DNA of 64,000 nt from an uncultured Desulfobulbus sp. (lineage in GTDB: Bacteria; Desulfobacterota; Desulfobulbia; Desulfobulbales; Desulfobulbaceae), in NCBI RefSeq assembly GCF_963665445.1, contig NZ_OY762276.1:1830001-1894000 (forward strand). The letters are read 5' to 3'. Under the pieces are notes generated by a model, which was not told where the DNA came from, made no database searches, and saw nothing but the letters and a program-made list of their open reading frames with translations. Below are positions 28,731 through 37,372 of the stretch, piece after piece. Position 1 is the first letter of the stretch, and each line of letters opens with the position of its first letter. The position numbers and the translations under genes were made by a program.

Positions 28731-30182
28731 ATGTTCTTCACCCAACTGTCATTCTGGGCATTTTTCTTACCAGTTTTATGGTTATCTGTTCTTGCCCTGC
28801 ATTTGGTTTTACCAAGAATCCGCACGTATGCCCTTTTGATTGCGAGTTGGATTTTCTACGGTTTCTGGGACTGGCGATTTTTAAGCCTTTTTATCTTGTC
28901 CACTTTGATCGTTTGGATTCTATCATTAAGAATCGGTGCAGCAACGCAACCAAAAACACGTCGTGGCTGGCTGCTGCTATCGCTGATTTTCAGCCTTGGG
29001 CTGCTCGGTCTGTTCAAATATCTTGGTTTTTTTGTTGACAGTTTTGTTGCGTTAATCGGAACGGTTGGCCTGTCGTTAACGGATGAATGGACATTGAAGA
29101 TCCTCTTGCCTCTTGGTCTTTCCTTTTATACCTTTCAGACCATCGGTTACACGATTGATGTCTATCGAGGCAATATCTCTGCGGAACGCGATTTTATCAA
29201 TTTTGCTCTGTTTGCATCCTTCTTTCCGACGCTGGTTGCAGGACCAATCCAGCGCGCCGGAGATCTGTTGCCACAGATAAACTCCCCACGTCAGGTTGTC
29301 TGGGACGATATCGGGAGGGGGACTGTACTGTGCTTACTCGGACTTATTAAGAAGATCGTAATAGCCGATGCTCTGGCACCGAGTGTGGCAGCCATATACG
29401 GTACGCCCGATCCGAGCATAGTTGGCGGTGCTGACGTAATTGTTGCTACATGGCTTTATGCTCTTCAGATTTACTGTGATTTCTCGGGGTACACTGATAT
29501 TGCGAGAGGTGTGGCCCGGATGCTGGGTTTTGATCTAAAATACAATTTCTTACAGCCATATTTTGCCACCAGCCCGCAAGAATTTTGGCGGCGCTGGCAT
29601 ATTAGTCTTTCAAGTTGGTTACGTGATTATCTATATATCCCACTCGGCGGCAATCGGGGAGGAACTGCAGCGATCAACCGCAATTTGATTGTGACCATGA
29701 TTCTCGGTGGACTATGGCACGGGGCTGCATGGAATTTCGTACTTTGGGGAGCATTTCAAGGTGCAATACAGGTGGTGCAACGCTTGTTCGGGTTCAAGGG
29801 GCGGAGGCCTGGTGATCCGCTCGGTGGTGGTATTGGCCGCAAAGGAATGCACATATTAATAACCCTGTCGTTCTTTCAGGTTACTGCCTACGGGTGGATG
29901 CTCTTCCGAGCATCATCATTTGAACAGATTGCAATCTTTTCTAGCAAAATTGTGACATCACCGCTGAGCACGGCTGGTTTTATCTCCGCTCCTGCCTTTC
30001 CATCGATCTGCGGTATTATATTCCTCTTTGTCTGGGATTTATGTGCCGAATATGCAGAACAGCAGAAATTTTATTTATGCTGGCCGATAGCAGTACGATC
30101 CATTCTTTGGGCAATGATGATTTATTTATTGGCTTTTGGCTTAACAACTACAACCTCAGGTTTCATATATGCCCAATTTTGA
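28731..30182 (+). CDS. MBOAT-family O-acyltransferase (AlgI-like)
   Basis: A 483-residue polytopic membrane protein of the MBOAT family. These proteins move acyl groups from a cytoplasmic donor to extracytoplasmic sugars; AlgI in alginate acetylation is the best-known type. Visible landmarks are FYTFQTIGYTIDVYRG, FFPTLVAGPIQRAGDLLPQ, WRRWHISLSSWLRDYLYIPL, GGNRGG and the catalytic His in GGLWHGAAWNF (about residue 330). The start MFFTQLSFWAFF is the usual one for this family. The following gene encodes an anchored SGNH-like protein, the usual partner. Between them lies a reversed copy of the mobile repeat. The acetylated polymer is unknown. Confidence 0.9.
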   Translation: MFFTQLSFWAFFLPVLWLSVLALHLVLPRIRTYALLIASWIFYGFWDWRFLSLFILSTLIVWILSLRIGAATQPKTRRGWLLLSLIFSLGLLGLFKYLGFFVDSFVALIGTVGLSLTDEWTLKILLPLGLSFYTFQTIGYTIDVYRGNISAERDFINFALFASFFPTLVAGPIQRAGDLLPQINSPRQVVWDDIGRGTVLCLLGLIKKIVIADALAPSVAAIYGTPDPSIVGGADVIVATWLYALQIYCDFSGYTDIARGVARMLGFDLKYNFLQPYFATSPQEFWRRWHISLSSWLRDYLYIPLGGNRGGTAAINRNLIVTMILGGLWHGAAWNFVLWGAFQGAIQVVQRLFGFKGRRPGDPLGGGIGRKGMHILITLSFFQVTAYGWMLFRASSFEQIAIFSSKIVTSPLSTAGFISAPAFPSICGIIFLFVWDLCAEYAEQQKFYLCWPIAVRSILWAMMIYLLAFGLTTTTSGFIYAQF

Positions 30183-30184
30183 CA

Positions 30185-30281
30185 GCCTGGTAAAAAGTCA
30201 AAAGCTGAGAAATCACGGTTAGTCAAATCAATAAATTGGAAGGCAAGAAACGTCGTTTTCGTGGCTTTTTACGAGAACGAC
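30185..30281 (-). mobile_element. MITE-like element, copy D (reverse orientation)
   Basis: Read on the minus strand it gives gtcgttctcgtaaaaagcc, then gaaaacgacgtttc, a central tattgattt, and ends gcttttgactttttacca, the same order as copies B and C. It begins 3 bp after the MBOAT stop codon and fills the gap to the SGNH-like gene. It is more diverged than copies A-C in the middle. Confidence 0.65.
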
Positions 30282-30303
30282 ATTTTTAGAAGGAATGTGG
30301 GGG

Positions 30304-31386
30304 ATGATTAAGCAGATAAAGGTCGTTTTAGCGACGATTGTGGCGTTGATTGCGATAGATATATTCGTGTTGATGATCTTGCCATATGCACCACATAAAC
30401 TGGTAATTTTTTTTGAATACGGCCGTTCAGTTCCTGGAAAAATTGCGCATTGGCAGAAGGAAAATCCCCCATTACCGGGGAATCTTCTTCATGTAGCATG
30501 GCGCCCTGAGAGTCTAGCTAGGTCAGCGAAGGAATTTTTATTAGAAGATCCGACAGGCGGTCCAGTCATACGCAATTATGGCATGTCTTTTACTAATCAA
30601 CTGCTTGAGGCAGCTAAGGAATTCAATCCAGATTTGCAAGTCGATGGGCATACCGGCCCAGGTGCTCCTCCAAATTTCGTTTATTCTCAATTTCTGGATG
30701 ATCGACAAAACAGACGATCCGGCGATATTGTGTTAGTGGGCATCCTGTCGAGCAGTGTCGCCGGACTTGCATCTTTTTCAAATCGGACCTGGGTATTCGA
30801 GCAACCTGCCCCATTCACATATCCCATCTTTCGACCGAATGATTCAACAAACGGACTCCGGCGCATTGATCCTGTTATTCAGTCCTTAAATGATATGTCC
30901 GCCCCATCGAAAATCATGGATTTTACCCGACAAATGCGATCCGAAGATGGGTTGTGGACTTCTCTAGCCTTCGATTTAACCAGCCTAGATGCATCACCCT
31001 TTTTTAGACTGCTACGTCGTGCAATGGCCAAATCGGCGATTGCTGAACGTGAGGACAGGATAACGGCTCACCCCATGGATGGCATCATGCCCTGGTCCCA
31101 GGTTTTGCAGCGAATGGTGCATGAAATCCAACGAATCTGCCGATCAGATGGGCAGATTCCTCTCATCGTTCTAATTCAAGCTCATGATGTCAGATCAGCG
31201 CATCTGTTACCCGCGTTGAAACCGATATTGAAGGCGGAGAATATACCCTACTTAGCTACTGAAGAGGTGGCTAATCCACAGGATGCTTCAGCCTATCTGG
31301 GCGATGGCCACTTCACCCATACAGTCAATAAGATCTTAGCTGAAAAACTTCTTGCGATACCAGAATTAGGGCTCAGTTCTTTTTGA
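30304..31386 (+). CDS. Membrane-anchored SGNH/AlgX-like protein, probable acetylation partner
   Basis: A 360-residue protein with one N-terminal membrane segment (VVLATIVALIAIDIFVLMIL) and an extracytoplasmic body. Near the C-terminus is YLGDGHFTHTVNKILAEKL, a D-x-H element as in SGNH hydrolases and AlgJ/AlgX-type acetyltransferases, and RNYGMSFTNQ may be the Ser-containing block. Gene order MBOAT then SGNH supports a role in transferring or removing acetyl groups on a surface polysaccharide. The frame also allows ATG 30295, but its aagga would be too close; from ATG 30304 the same aagga has proper spacing. Family assignment is moderate. Confidence 0.65.
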   Translation: MIKQIKVVLATIVALIAIDIFVLMILPYAPHKLVIFFEYGRSVPGKIAHWQKENPPLPGNLLHVAWRPESLARSAKEFLLEDPTGGPVIRNYGMSFTNQLLEAAKEFNPDLQVDGHTGPGAPPNFVYSQFLDDRQNRRSGDIVLVGILSSSVAGLASFSNRTWVFEQPAPFTYPIFRPNDSTNGLRRIDPVIQSLNDMSAPSKIMDFTRQMRSEDGLWTSLAFDLTSLDASPFFRLLRRAMAKSAIAEREDRITAHPMDGIMPWSQVLQRMVHEIQRICRSDGQIPLIVLIQAHDVRSAHLLPALKPILKAENIPYLATEEVANPQDASAYLGDGHFTHTVNKILAEKLLAIPELGLSSF

Positions 31387-31660
31387 CTATCCCTTCTATC
31401 CATAAAGCGTTTTGATCCACCTGAGCGTTTCGGTTTCATTCACCTTGAACATGGTGAAGGGTAACGCCGAAAGGCCCCGCGTCATCACACAGAATTACTC
31501 TGAAGAAGCTGAAAAATGCGCCCGTCACTTAGGGACACAAGGGTTTGTCTGGGGAATAGTGATGGAATAAAACTGAACTTGATTTCTACAATGATAACAA
31601 AATATTACCGTGCTATCCTTACGTTCCGTAAGCAGGCCCACTGTATAACCTGTTATGTTT
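31387..31660. other. Intergenic stretch, no gene
   Basis: About 270 bp between the SGNH-like gene and copy C of the mobile repeat. A short inverted pair (cacctt-gaaca-tggtg region near 31440) was seen, but no coding frame with family features. Confidence 0.35.
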
Positions 31661-31762
31661 ATCGTTTTCGTAAAAAGGTCCGAGAACGACGTTTCGAGCT
31701 TTGTAAGTTGCTGATTTCACGATGCGTGACATTCAGGCTTGTGACTTTTCACGAAGCCATCA
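31661..31762 (+). mobile_element. MITE-like element, copy C
   Basis: atcgttttcgtaaaaaggtc opens it, the core cgagaacgacgtttcgagct follows, and tcacgaagccatca closes it at 31762. It is nearly identical to copy B over the core and the tgatttcacgatgcgtgaca stretch. Its terminal repeat overlaps the stop codon of the ModE-type gene. Confidence 0.8.
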
Positions 31763-32146
31763 TGTTTCCAGTTCCTCCTGGTCGATCCACTGCTGAAAGC
31801 GGTCGACCAGCTTCCAAAAATCAGCAATGGCCTGTTTCCCGGTTTCGGTCAGCCAGGCGCCGCCCCCCTGTCGGCCACCGGCCTGTTTTTCCACCAGGGG
31901 AGCTGGGGCCAGGTTGTTCATGTTTTCAACCAGATGCCAGGCATGACTGAAGCTCATCTGCATCGACTTGGCCGCAGCGGAAACCGATCCATACTCACCG
32001 ATGCGCTCCAACAGGACCACGCGTCCCCAGGAGAGGTAGGTTGCGCCGTTGTTTTCAATCCATAATCGCCCTTTGATATGCAACCCGCTTTTCAGCTTGG
32101 TGCTGACCATGGCGTTTTCATCGATGGGTTTTCGCGTTTTCGGCAT
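31760..32146 (-). CDS. ModE-type winged-helix regulator (DNA-binding domain only)
   Basis: A 128-residue LysR-like winged helix of the ModE N-terminal type. Evidence: LHIKGRLWIENNG, then LLERIGEYGSVSAAAKSMQM, SFSHAWHLVENMN, and VEKQAGGRQGGGAWLTETG, the GG(x)GGGGA-like wing of ModE. The molybdate-binding TOBE domains are missing, as in many short ModE-like proteins, so metal sensing cannot be assumed. No molybdate transporter is nearby. The stop codon (31762-31760) lies inside the end of mobile element copy C, which may have trimmed or replaced the original C-terminus. Confidence 0.85.
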   Translation of the reverse strand: MPKTRKPIDENAMVSTKLKSGLHIKGRLWIENNGATYLSWGRVVLLERIGEYGSVSAAAKSMQMSFSHAWHLVENMNNLAPAPLVEKQAGGRQGGGAWLTETGKQAIADFWKLVDRFQQWIDQEELET

Positions 32147-32168
32147 GAAGAATCCTAGATATATGGGG

Positions 32169-32264
32169 CGTTCTCGGAAAAAGCCCGGAGAGTGGTGTTT
32201 TCATCTCCGTCACGCACTGGTTGCACAATACGTGTTTTTGCTTTTTTTTAACGCAGCTTTCAAC
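32169..32264 (+). repeat. Diverged relative of the ~100-bp repeat (copy G)
   Basis: cgttctcggaaaaagcccgg at the left, tttgctttttttta at the right, and a middle tttcatctccgtcacgcact that partly follows the element's order. It shares gttgcacaa-tacg with copy F. It precedes the ModE-type gene start by about 20 bp, so it may overlap that gene's promoter. Confidence 0.45.
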
Positions 32265-32543
32265 TTCGAAAGCTGAGAGAAGATGTGCGCATCGTTGCGC
32301 CTGCACAAGTACCCCATGAACAAGGGATTGGGCAAGTGCAATTGTCTTCACCACAAAAAAAGAGCCTTTCCCTCACGAATTTTTCTTTAGCCAAAGCAGT
32401 GTGTTAACCAAATTATTCTGTCGTCCTCGCAGGTTTTTCAAGAATGACAGAAGTGATGTATCGGTCTGCGGAGCGCTCTCGGTGGCTACAAGATATCACG
32501 CTGAAAAAGACTGGGAGAAAATCTTGGGGCAAACCGAGATGTT
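32265..32543. other. Intergenic stretch, nothing recognised
   Basis: About 280 bp between two genes on the minus strand (the ModE-type gene to the left and the flavoprotein to the right, whose 3' end abuts it). No gene or clear terminator was found. Confidence 0.35.
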
Positions 32544-33896
32544 TCACGGTTGAGACAAGAGCTTTTTTGCCAGTTGATTCGCCGCAACCAGGAGCGGATC
32601 CCAGGTGGGGCCAAAGGGTGGGGCATAGGCCAGATCGCTCTGGCTGAACTCGGCTATCCCCATCCGCATCTGCAGGGCCACTGCCACCGCATTGATACGA
32701 TGGGCAACCTGATCAGTGCCCACCATCTGCGCCCCAAGGAGTCGGCCGGATGCACGATCGCCGACCATGGAGACGTATATCGGTTGCGCACCGGGATAGA
32801 TACCTGCCCTGGACTTGGATTTGATCTGGACCGAGACCGCATCGAACCCGGCCTTAAGAGCCTCTCCAAGGGAAAGACCGGAACGGGCCACCTGCATGGC
32901 AAAGGTCTTGAAGACCGCCGTGCCCGCCACGCCCGCAAGGGCCGCCGGCTTGCCGCAAACCGTATCCGCCACTGCCCAACCGCCGCGGTTGGCACGAAGA
33001 GCCAGGGGAATCCAGGTCTTTTCGCCGGTGACCAGGTGGTAGCTGTCGGCACAGTCGCCGCTGGCAAAGATATGGGGATCAGAGGTGCGCAGGTGGTGGT
33101 CCACACTGATGGATCCGCCGACACTGAGCTCAAGTCCCGCTTTTTCAGCCAGTTCAGCATTGGGTTGGACGCCGATGGCCACGACCACCATGTCGCAATC
33201 AAGCACCAATGGGGTTGACACCACCTGAAGATAGTCATTATTCGTAATGATGTGCTCTAGGGGCCGGCCATCGTAGATTCCGATACCCTGCTGCTGCAAA
33301 TGTTCGCGCACATGTTGCGAGAGTTCGGCATCCAGCCAGGGAAGCAATCCCGGACGCGGTTTGATCATATCGACCTGAACAGTGCGTTCAGTAAGAGCTT
33401 CCGCCATTTCAAGGGCAATGTATCCCATACCGATGATCACCGCCCGCCGCACCTGGCGAGTGGCGAGAAACTCCTTGATACTTCGTCCATCCTCCAGATT
33501 TTTCACCATAAAGACCCCTGGCAGGTCAATCCCGCTTATCTTCGGGAGCACAGGACGTGCGCCGGTGGCAATCAATAAAAAATCATAGGCAACCGAGAAA
33601 GGTTCTTTTGCCTCCGTGGTCCCGTGGACAACTTTGCCGGCCCGGTCAATCCAATCAACCCGGTGACCGGTGCGCAGATCGATCTGCTGTTTCTGGCGGA
33701 AGGCTTCAGCCTTTCGCACCACCAGATCGTCGATCGCCCTTGTGGGATCGGCAATGTTGTAAGGGATGTTGCAGGCACTGTAGGAGACATCCTGGCCCTG
33801 CTCAAGCACGACCACTTCCATCTCCGGCGCATTTCGTTTGGCCCGGCTCGCTGCACTCATTCCGGCGGCATCACCGCCAATGATGACAAAACGCAT
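32544..33896 (-). CDS. CoA-disulfide reductase/NADH oxidase-like flavoprotein
   Basis: A 450-residue FAD-dependent pyridine nucleotide-disulfide oxidoreductase. It has the N-terminal FAD motif (IIGGDAAGMSAASRAKR), a single redox Cys42 in SYSACNIPY as in CoA-disulfide reductases and Nox enzymes, the ATGARP motif, an NAD(P)-binding GMGYIALEMAE, the second FAD motif FASGDCAD, and the C-terminal dimerisation domain ending YAPPFGPTWDP. It lacks the C-terminal rhodanese domain found in some relatives. Likely substrates are CoA disulfide or persulfide, polysulfide, or oxygen; sequence alone does not decide. A gagggat site precedes the ATG. It stands alone. Confidence 0.85.
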   Translation of the reverse strand: MRFVIIGGDAAGMSAASRAKRNAPEMEVVVLEQGQDVSYSACNIPYNIADPTRAIDDLVVRKAEAFRQKQQIDLRTGHRVDWIDRAGKVVHGTTEAKEPFSVAYDFLLIATGARPVLPKISGIDLPGVFMVKNLEDGRSIKEFLATRQVRRAVIIGMGYIALEMAEALTERTVQVDMIKPRPGLLPWLDAELSQHVREHLQQQGIGIYDGRPLEHIITNNDYLQVVSTPLVLDCDMVVVAIGVQPNAELAEKAGLELSVGGSISVDHHLRTSDPHIFASGDCADSYHLVTGEKTWIPLALRANRGGWAVADTVCGKPAALAGVAGTAVFKTFAMQVARSGLSLGEALKAGFDAVSVQIKSKSRAGIYPGAQPIYVSMVGDRASGRLLGAQMVGTDQVAHRINAVAVALQMRMGIAEFSQSDLAYAPPFGPTWDPLLVAANQLAKKLLSQP

Positions 33897-34199
33897 AGAT
33901 CCCTCCTCAGATAGAGAAATGACAGGTTGCCGAAGTTGAATGAAAGATGAATTGTTAAGGGGTGTGGGACAGTAGCTGCAAGATATATTTCCTGCGTTCG
34001 TGTAACAAATCTATTTTATTGATAATGCCAGCCGGATAAGACGTCAATCACTGTTCATGACCTCAAGGCAATCGTGGCAGCGGAGCACCTCTGGAACACT
34101 TTTCCATCAGATGCGGCTTTTGCTGTTCTCCAGGACGGGGCCCTGGTACTATGACCCAACCTCACCCTCTCTTTTCACTCCACTCTTCACTGCACGAAC
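33897..34199. other. Divergent intergenic stretch
   Basis: About 300 bp between the divergently transcribed flavoprotein and glycosidase-like genes. It must contain both promoters; I could not identify confident -35/-10 or operator sequences. Confidence 0.4.
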
Positions 34200-35444
34200 A
34201 TGAATTTCACACGCATTGTATTTTCTCTATTTTGTGTCTTTTTCTTTCTCCAGAATGCCTCTGCGGTAGAAAAAACCGGCAAGACCATGCTGATAACCCC
34301 TGAAACACCGGAACCCTACAGATTTGTGGTTCGAGGTTCCTCATTGCTCGATCTGACCAAACCGGAAACCCCGCTTTTTTTTCGGGGGATCGGTTATTCC
34401 CCATTCCTCCCCGGGGAAACACCGGTACGCGGGCAACAACCGGGCAACGATGATCGCTATGGCGGCCATTTGCGGTTGATCAAGGAAATGAATGCCAACT
34501 ATATCCATGTCTTTCCCCGATTGATGCCGCCGAAGTTTTTTGCCGCCCTGGACCGAACCGATTTTCTCTACAGTCAGGACGTCTGGATTTGGGCCTATGA
34601 AGAGGATTTTCTCGCGCCAGCCTTTCAGGAAAAGACCCTCAAGGACATCAAGGAGGTGATCGATCACACCTACAAGGTAGGCCGTCCTGATCGTCTGGTT
34701 CTGTTTAGCATCGGTGATGAACTCCAGGCAAAATGCATAACCGCAACCGACAAAAAGCATCCGGAGGTGCGCAATTTTCAGGGCAAGCATCTCAAACTGT
34801 CCAACCGAACGCCCACCGAGATCGCCCTGGCCAAACTGGTGGACGGGGCAATGGAGTACGAACTCAGCCGTTATGGCCGCCGGCACCTCTACTGCCATAC
34901 CAGTTGGACCCATGTGGGGCCAATTGCGGATCGCCCGGATATCGAAGTCAGTCGGGAGAGTGTTTTGGTGCCGGATATGGGCGACCTGATCTGTCTCAAT
35001 GTGTATACCTATGCCAACGGCGTCGTCACCTCACCTCCGGGTTCGGTCACCGGCACTACCTATCAGGGGTATCTGGAGCAGTTGGCCAGGGAATTTCAAA
35101 AACCCATCTTCATCACCCAAGTGGGCCTGGCCACCTCGCCCATTGCCCCGCGGGCGGATATTCCCGATTTTGGCGGCCATGCACCTGAGGAGGTTCCTCC
35201 GGTTTTTGCCTCGGTCTGGCAGGATCTGCACACCGCCCACGGCAGTGAACGATTTTGCGGGATCAGCTTTTTCGAACTCCAGGATGAATGGTGGAAAAGC
35301 GCCAAAGGGCCGGAGGCGTCCCTCCACCAGGACCCTGACGATCCTGAGCAGTGGTTTGGCGTCTACAGCGCCGATGTTAAGGGCAATCTTCATCCCAAGG
35401 GCGATATTGCTGAGAGTATCGGCCGCCTTTTCGCAAAGCCTTGA
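34200..35444 (+). CDS. Secreted glycoside-hydrolase-like protein (TIM-barrel type)
   Basis: A 414-residue exported protein: signal peptide MNFTRIVFSLFCVFFFLQNASA with a likely cut after ASA (residue 22). The body begins with FFRGIGYSPFLPGETP, the FRGVNY-like start common in clan A glycosidases, and has acidic residues in likely catalytic places (SIGDEL near 175 and GISFFELQDEWWK near 360), together with IFITQVGLATSP. This resembles (trans)glycosidases acting on beta-glucans, but the exact family is not recognised and the catalytic pair is inference. It is a single gene followed by a hairpin terminator. Confidence 0.55.
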   Translation: MNFTRIVFSLFCVFFFLQNASAVEKTGKTMLITPETPEPYRFVVRGSSLLDLTKPETPLFFRGIGYSPFLPGETPVRGQQPGNDDRYGGHLRLIKEMNANYIHVFPRLMPPKFFAALDRTDFLYSQDVWIWAYEEDFLAPAFQEKTLKDIKEVIDHTYKVGRPDRLVLFSIGDELQAKCITATDKKHPEVRNFQGKHLKLSNRTPTEIALAKLVDGAMEYELSRYGRRHLYCHTSWTHVGPIADRPDIEVSRESVLVPDMGDLICLNVYTYANGVVTSPPGSVTGTTYQGYLEQLAREFQKPIFITQVGLATSPIAPRADIPDFGGHAPEEVPPVFASVWQDLHTAHGSERFCGISFFELQDEWWKSAKGPEASLHQDPDDPEQWFGVYSADVKGNLHPKGDIAESIGRLFAKP

Positions 35445-35452
35445 AAACAACA

Positions 35453-35480
35453 GGCCGCACCACTTCTCAGGTGCGGCCTT
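35453..35480 (+). terminator. Terminator of the glycosidase-like gene
   Basis: A 9-bp perfect stem (ggccgcacc 35453-35461, ggtgcggcc 35470-35478) with an 8-nt loop, 8 bp after the stop codon. The tail is ttccccc, so its T-tract is short. Confidence 0.65.
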
Positions 35481-35719
35481 CCCCCATGCCTGCGTCGACA
35501 TCCTTGTGGTCCCCCAGAAATACGATTCGATAATAACGGCGCAACCTTCGATTTTCCACATCACCGGATATTCCCAGGAAAGGCCGCGGGCAAAGAACTT
35601 CCCCGTAACGTTTCCTGAAAATTGAAATCCGACCATCTTTTGCGGTATCCCTGTTCTGCGGCGGGTCAAAATGTCGCTACAAGTATGTTCAATTGACAAA
35701 AATGGATTGTTTGCCAGAA

Positions 35720-35766
35720 ACAGGAGACACCGAAGCGAATTTCAAGCCCCTGTCTCTTGTTTTTTC
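35720..35766 (+). terminator. Terminator-like hairpin ahead of the kor-hdr operon
   Basis: acaggagaca (35720-35729) pairs with tgtctcttgt (35751-35760) with one G-U pair, followed by tttttt. It has the form of an intrinsic terminator, yet the nearest gene upstream already has its own terminator. It lies about 160 bp before the first gene of the kor-hdr operon, so it could be a leader attenuator or the end of a small RNA. Confidence 0.5.
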
Positions 35767-35923
35767 CCCGTAAATTTTATTGCGGCTTGACACCTGCTCA
35801 TTTTCTTTGTTTATTTAGAGACTTCGATCGAGGGGGTATTTTGCCTCCGCATTTCCACTCCCTGTGCCGTTTTCATTGCATGGCGCAGGCCAGGCAAACC
35901 TTTACTCTTTACAGGCAGACAAC

Positions 35924-36199
35924 ATGGCTTTTTGGCGAGTACCTCTTGATGCCCAGGAGATACAGGTCACTCGGGGAACGGTGTGTATCATCGATGATCG
36001 GTGCAAAGGCTGCGGCTACTGCATTGAATTCTGCCCCAAGGACATCCTCCAGTTTTCCAATAAATTCAACCGAAAGGGCTACCACCCCCCCGTGGTCACA
36101 AAGCAGGGTGAATGTGTCAACTGCCACTACTGCGAAATCATCTGCCCCGAATTTGCCATTTTTTCGGTGGAAACAGAGCCCACGGCCATCCAGAAATAA
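35924..36199 (+). CDS. korD: 2-oxoacid:ferredoxin oxidoreductase ferredoxin (delta) subunit
   Basis: A 91-residue protein with two [4Fe-4S] motifs, CKGCGYCIEFCP and CVNCHYCEIICP, as in the small ferredoxin subunit of four-subunit 2-oxoglutarate or related 2-oxoacid oxidoreductases. It passes electrons from the catalytic subunits to ferredoxin. I start at ATG 35924 (MAFWRVPLD); the frame is open 60 nt further, but that part is unlike the family. It opens an operon: korA follows by 24 bp, then korB, korC and three Hdr-type genes. Confidence 0.88.
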   Translation: MAFWRVPLDAQEIQVTRGTVCIIDDRCKGCGYCIEFCPKDILQFSNKFNRKGYHPPVVTKQGECVNCHYCEIICPEFAIFSVETEPTAIQK

Positions 36200-36223
36200 T
36201 CCCTCTATCCCAATGAGCTCGTT

Positions 36224-37369
36224 ATGAAATCAGCTGTTCTCACCGGTGAACATTATATCACCGGCGACGTCGCCTGCGCCGAAGGCGCCATTGCCGCCGG
36301 GTGTAAATTTTTCGGCGCCTATCCGATTACCCCGGCCACCGAGATTGCCGAACACATGGCTGAGCGGTTGCCCGAGATCGGTGGTACCTTCATCCAGATG
36401 GAAGACGAGATCGCGGCCATTGCCTCCATCCTCGGCGCCGCCTGGACCGGGGTGAAGTCCATGACCGCCACCTCCGGTCCTGGATTCAGCCTGATGATGG
36501 AAAATCTCGGTCTCGGCGTCTGCACAGAAACCCCCTGTGTGATCGTCAATGTACAGCGGACCGGACCTTCCACCGGCCTGCCGACCCAGACAGGGCAGGG
36601 CGACATGATGCAGGCCCGCTGGGGATCGCACGGTGACTACGAGCTGATTGCCCTGGCCCCTTCGTCGCCGCAGGACTGCTTTTACCAGACCATCCGCGCC
36701 TTCAACCTCAGTGAAAAATACCGGGTCCCGGTGCTGATCATGGCCGATGAGATCGTCGGCCACATGAGCGAGAAGGTGGTCATCCCGGAGGCGAATAAGA
36801 TTCACCTCGTCGATCGCCCCAAACCAAGTGGCCGCAAGGATCGGTTTCGCCTCTACGAGCCAGGCCCCAATGGAGTCGCCCCCATGCCCGCCATCGGTGA
36901 TGGCTACAATATCCATGTCACCGGGTTGACCCACGACGAGCGCGGCTATCCGGCCATGACCGTCGAGGCGCAGGAAGAGATGATGAACCGCATCAAGGGC
37001 AAGATTCGCAACAACCTCGACGACATCATCGAGACCGAGTCCTACCGCATGGAGGACGCCGATATCGTCATCGTCAGTTACGGCGTTTCCGTACGCACCG
37101 GTCTATCCGCGGTCGATCAGGCACGGGAAAAGGGCTACAAGGCCGGTCTGCTGCGATTGGTCACGGTCTGGCCTTTTCCGGAGGCAATGATTCGGGAAAT
37201 TGCCCAACGGGTCAAGGGGTTCGTCACCGTCGAAATCAATCTCGGCCAGGTCCACTACGAGGTGGAGCGGTGTGCCGGCGGCCAGGCCAAGGCCGTGCTG
37301 GTCGGCAGCGCCGGCGGCAAGATCATTCATCCGGAAAAGGTTCTCGCCCGTATTGAGGAGGAATTCTAA
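36224..37369 (+). CDS. korA: 2-oxoacid:ferredoxin oxidoreductase alpha subunit
   Basis: A 381-residue alpha subunit. Visible features: GDVACAEGAIAAGCKFFGAYP, the YPITPATEIAE motif, the MEDEIAAIASILGAAWTG segment (thiamine diphosphate-activating Glu), SGPGFSLMMENLG, and the C-terminal domain with GLLRLVTVWPFPE. Together with korB it oxidises a 2-oxoacid (2-oxoglutarate most likely by family; a branched or other acid is possible) with CoA, giving an acyl-CoA, CO2 and reduced ferredoxin. korB follows after 3 bp. A paralogue is at 55823, but the two differ enough to suggest different substrates. Confidence 0.92.
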   Translation: MKSAVLTGEHYITGDVACAEGAIAAGCKFFGAYPITPATEIAEHMAERLPEIGGTFIQMEDEIAAIASILGAAWTGVKSMTATSGPGFSLMMENLGLGVCTETPCVIVNVQRTGPSTGLPTQTGQGDMMQARWGSHGDYELIALAPSSPQDCFYQTIRAFNLSEKYRVPVLIMADEIVGHMSEKVVIPEANKIHLVDRPKPSGRKDRFRLYEPGPNGVAPMPAIGDGYNIHVTGLTHDERGYPAMTVEAQEEMMNRIKGKIRNNLDDIIETESYRMEDADIVIVSYGVSVRTGLSAVDQAREKGYKAGLLRLVTVWPFPEAMIREIAQRVKGFVTVEINLGQVHYEVERCAGGQAKAVLVGSAGGKIIHPEKVLARIEEEF

Positions 37370-37372
37370 GTC

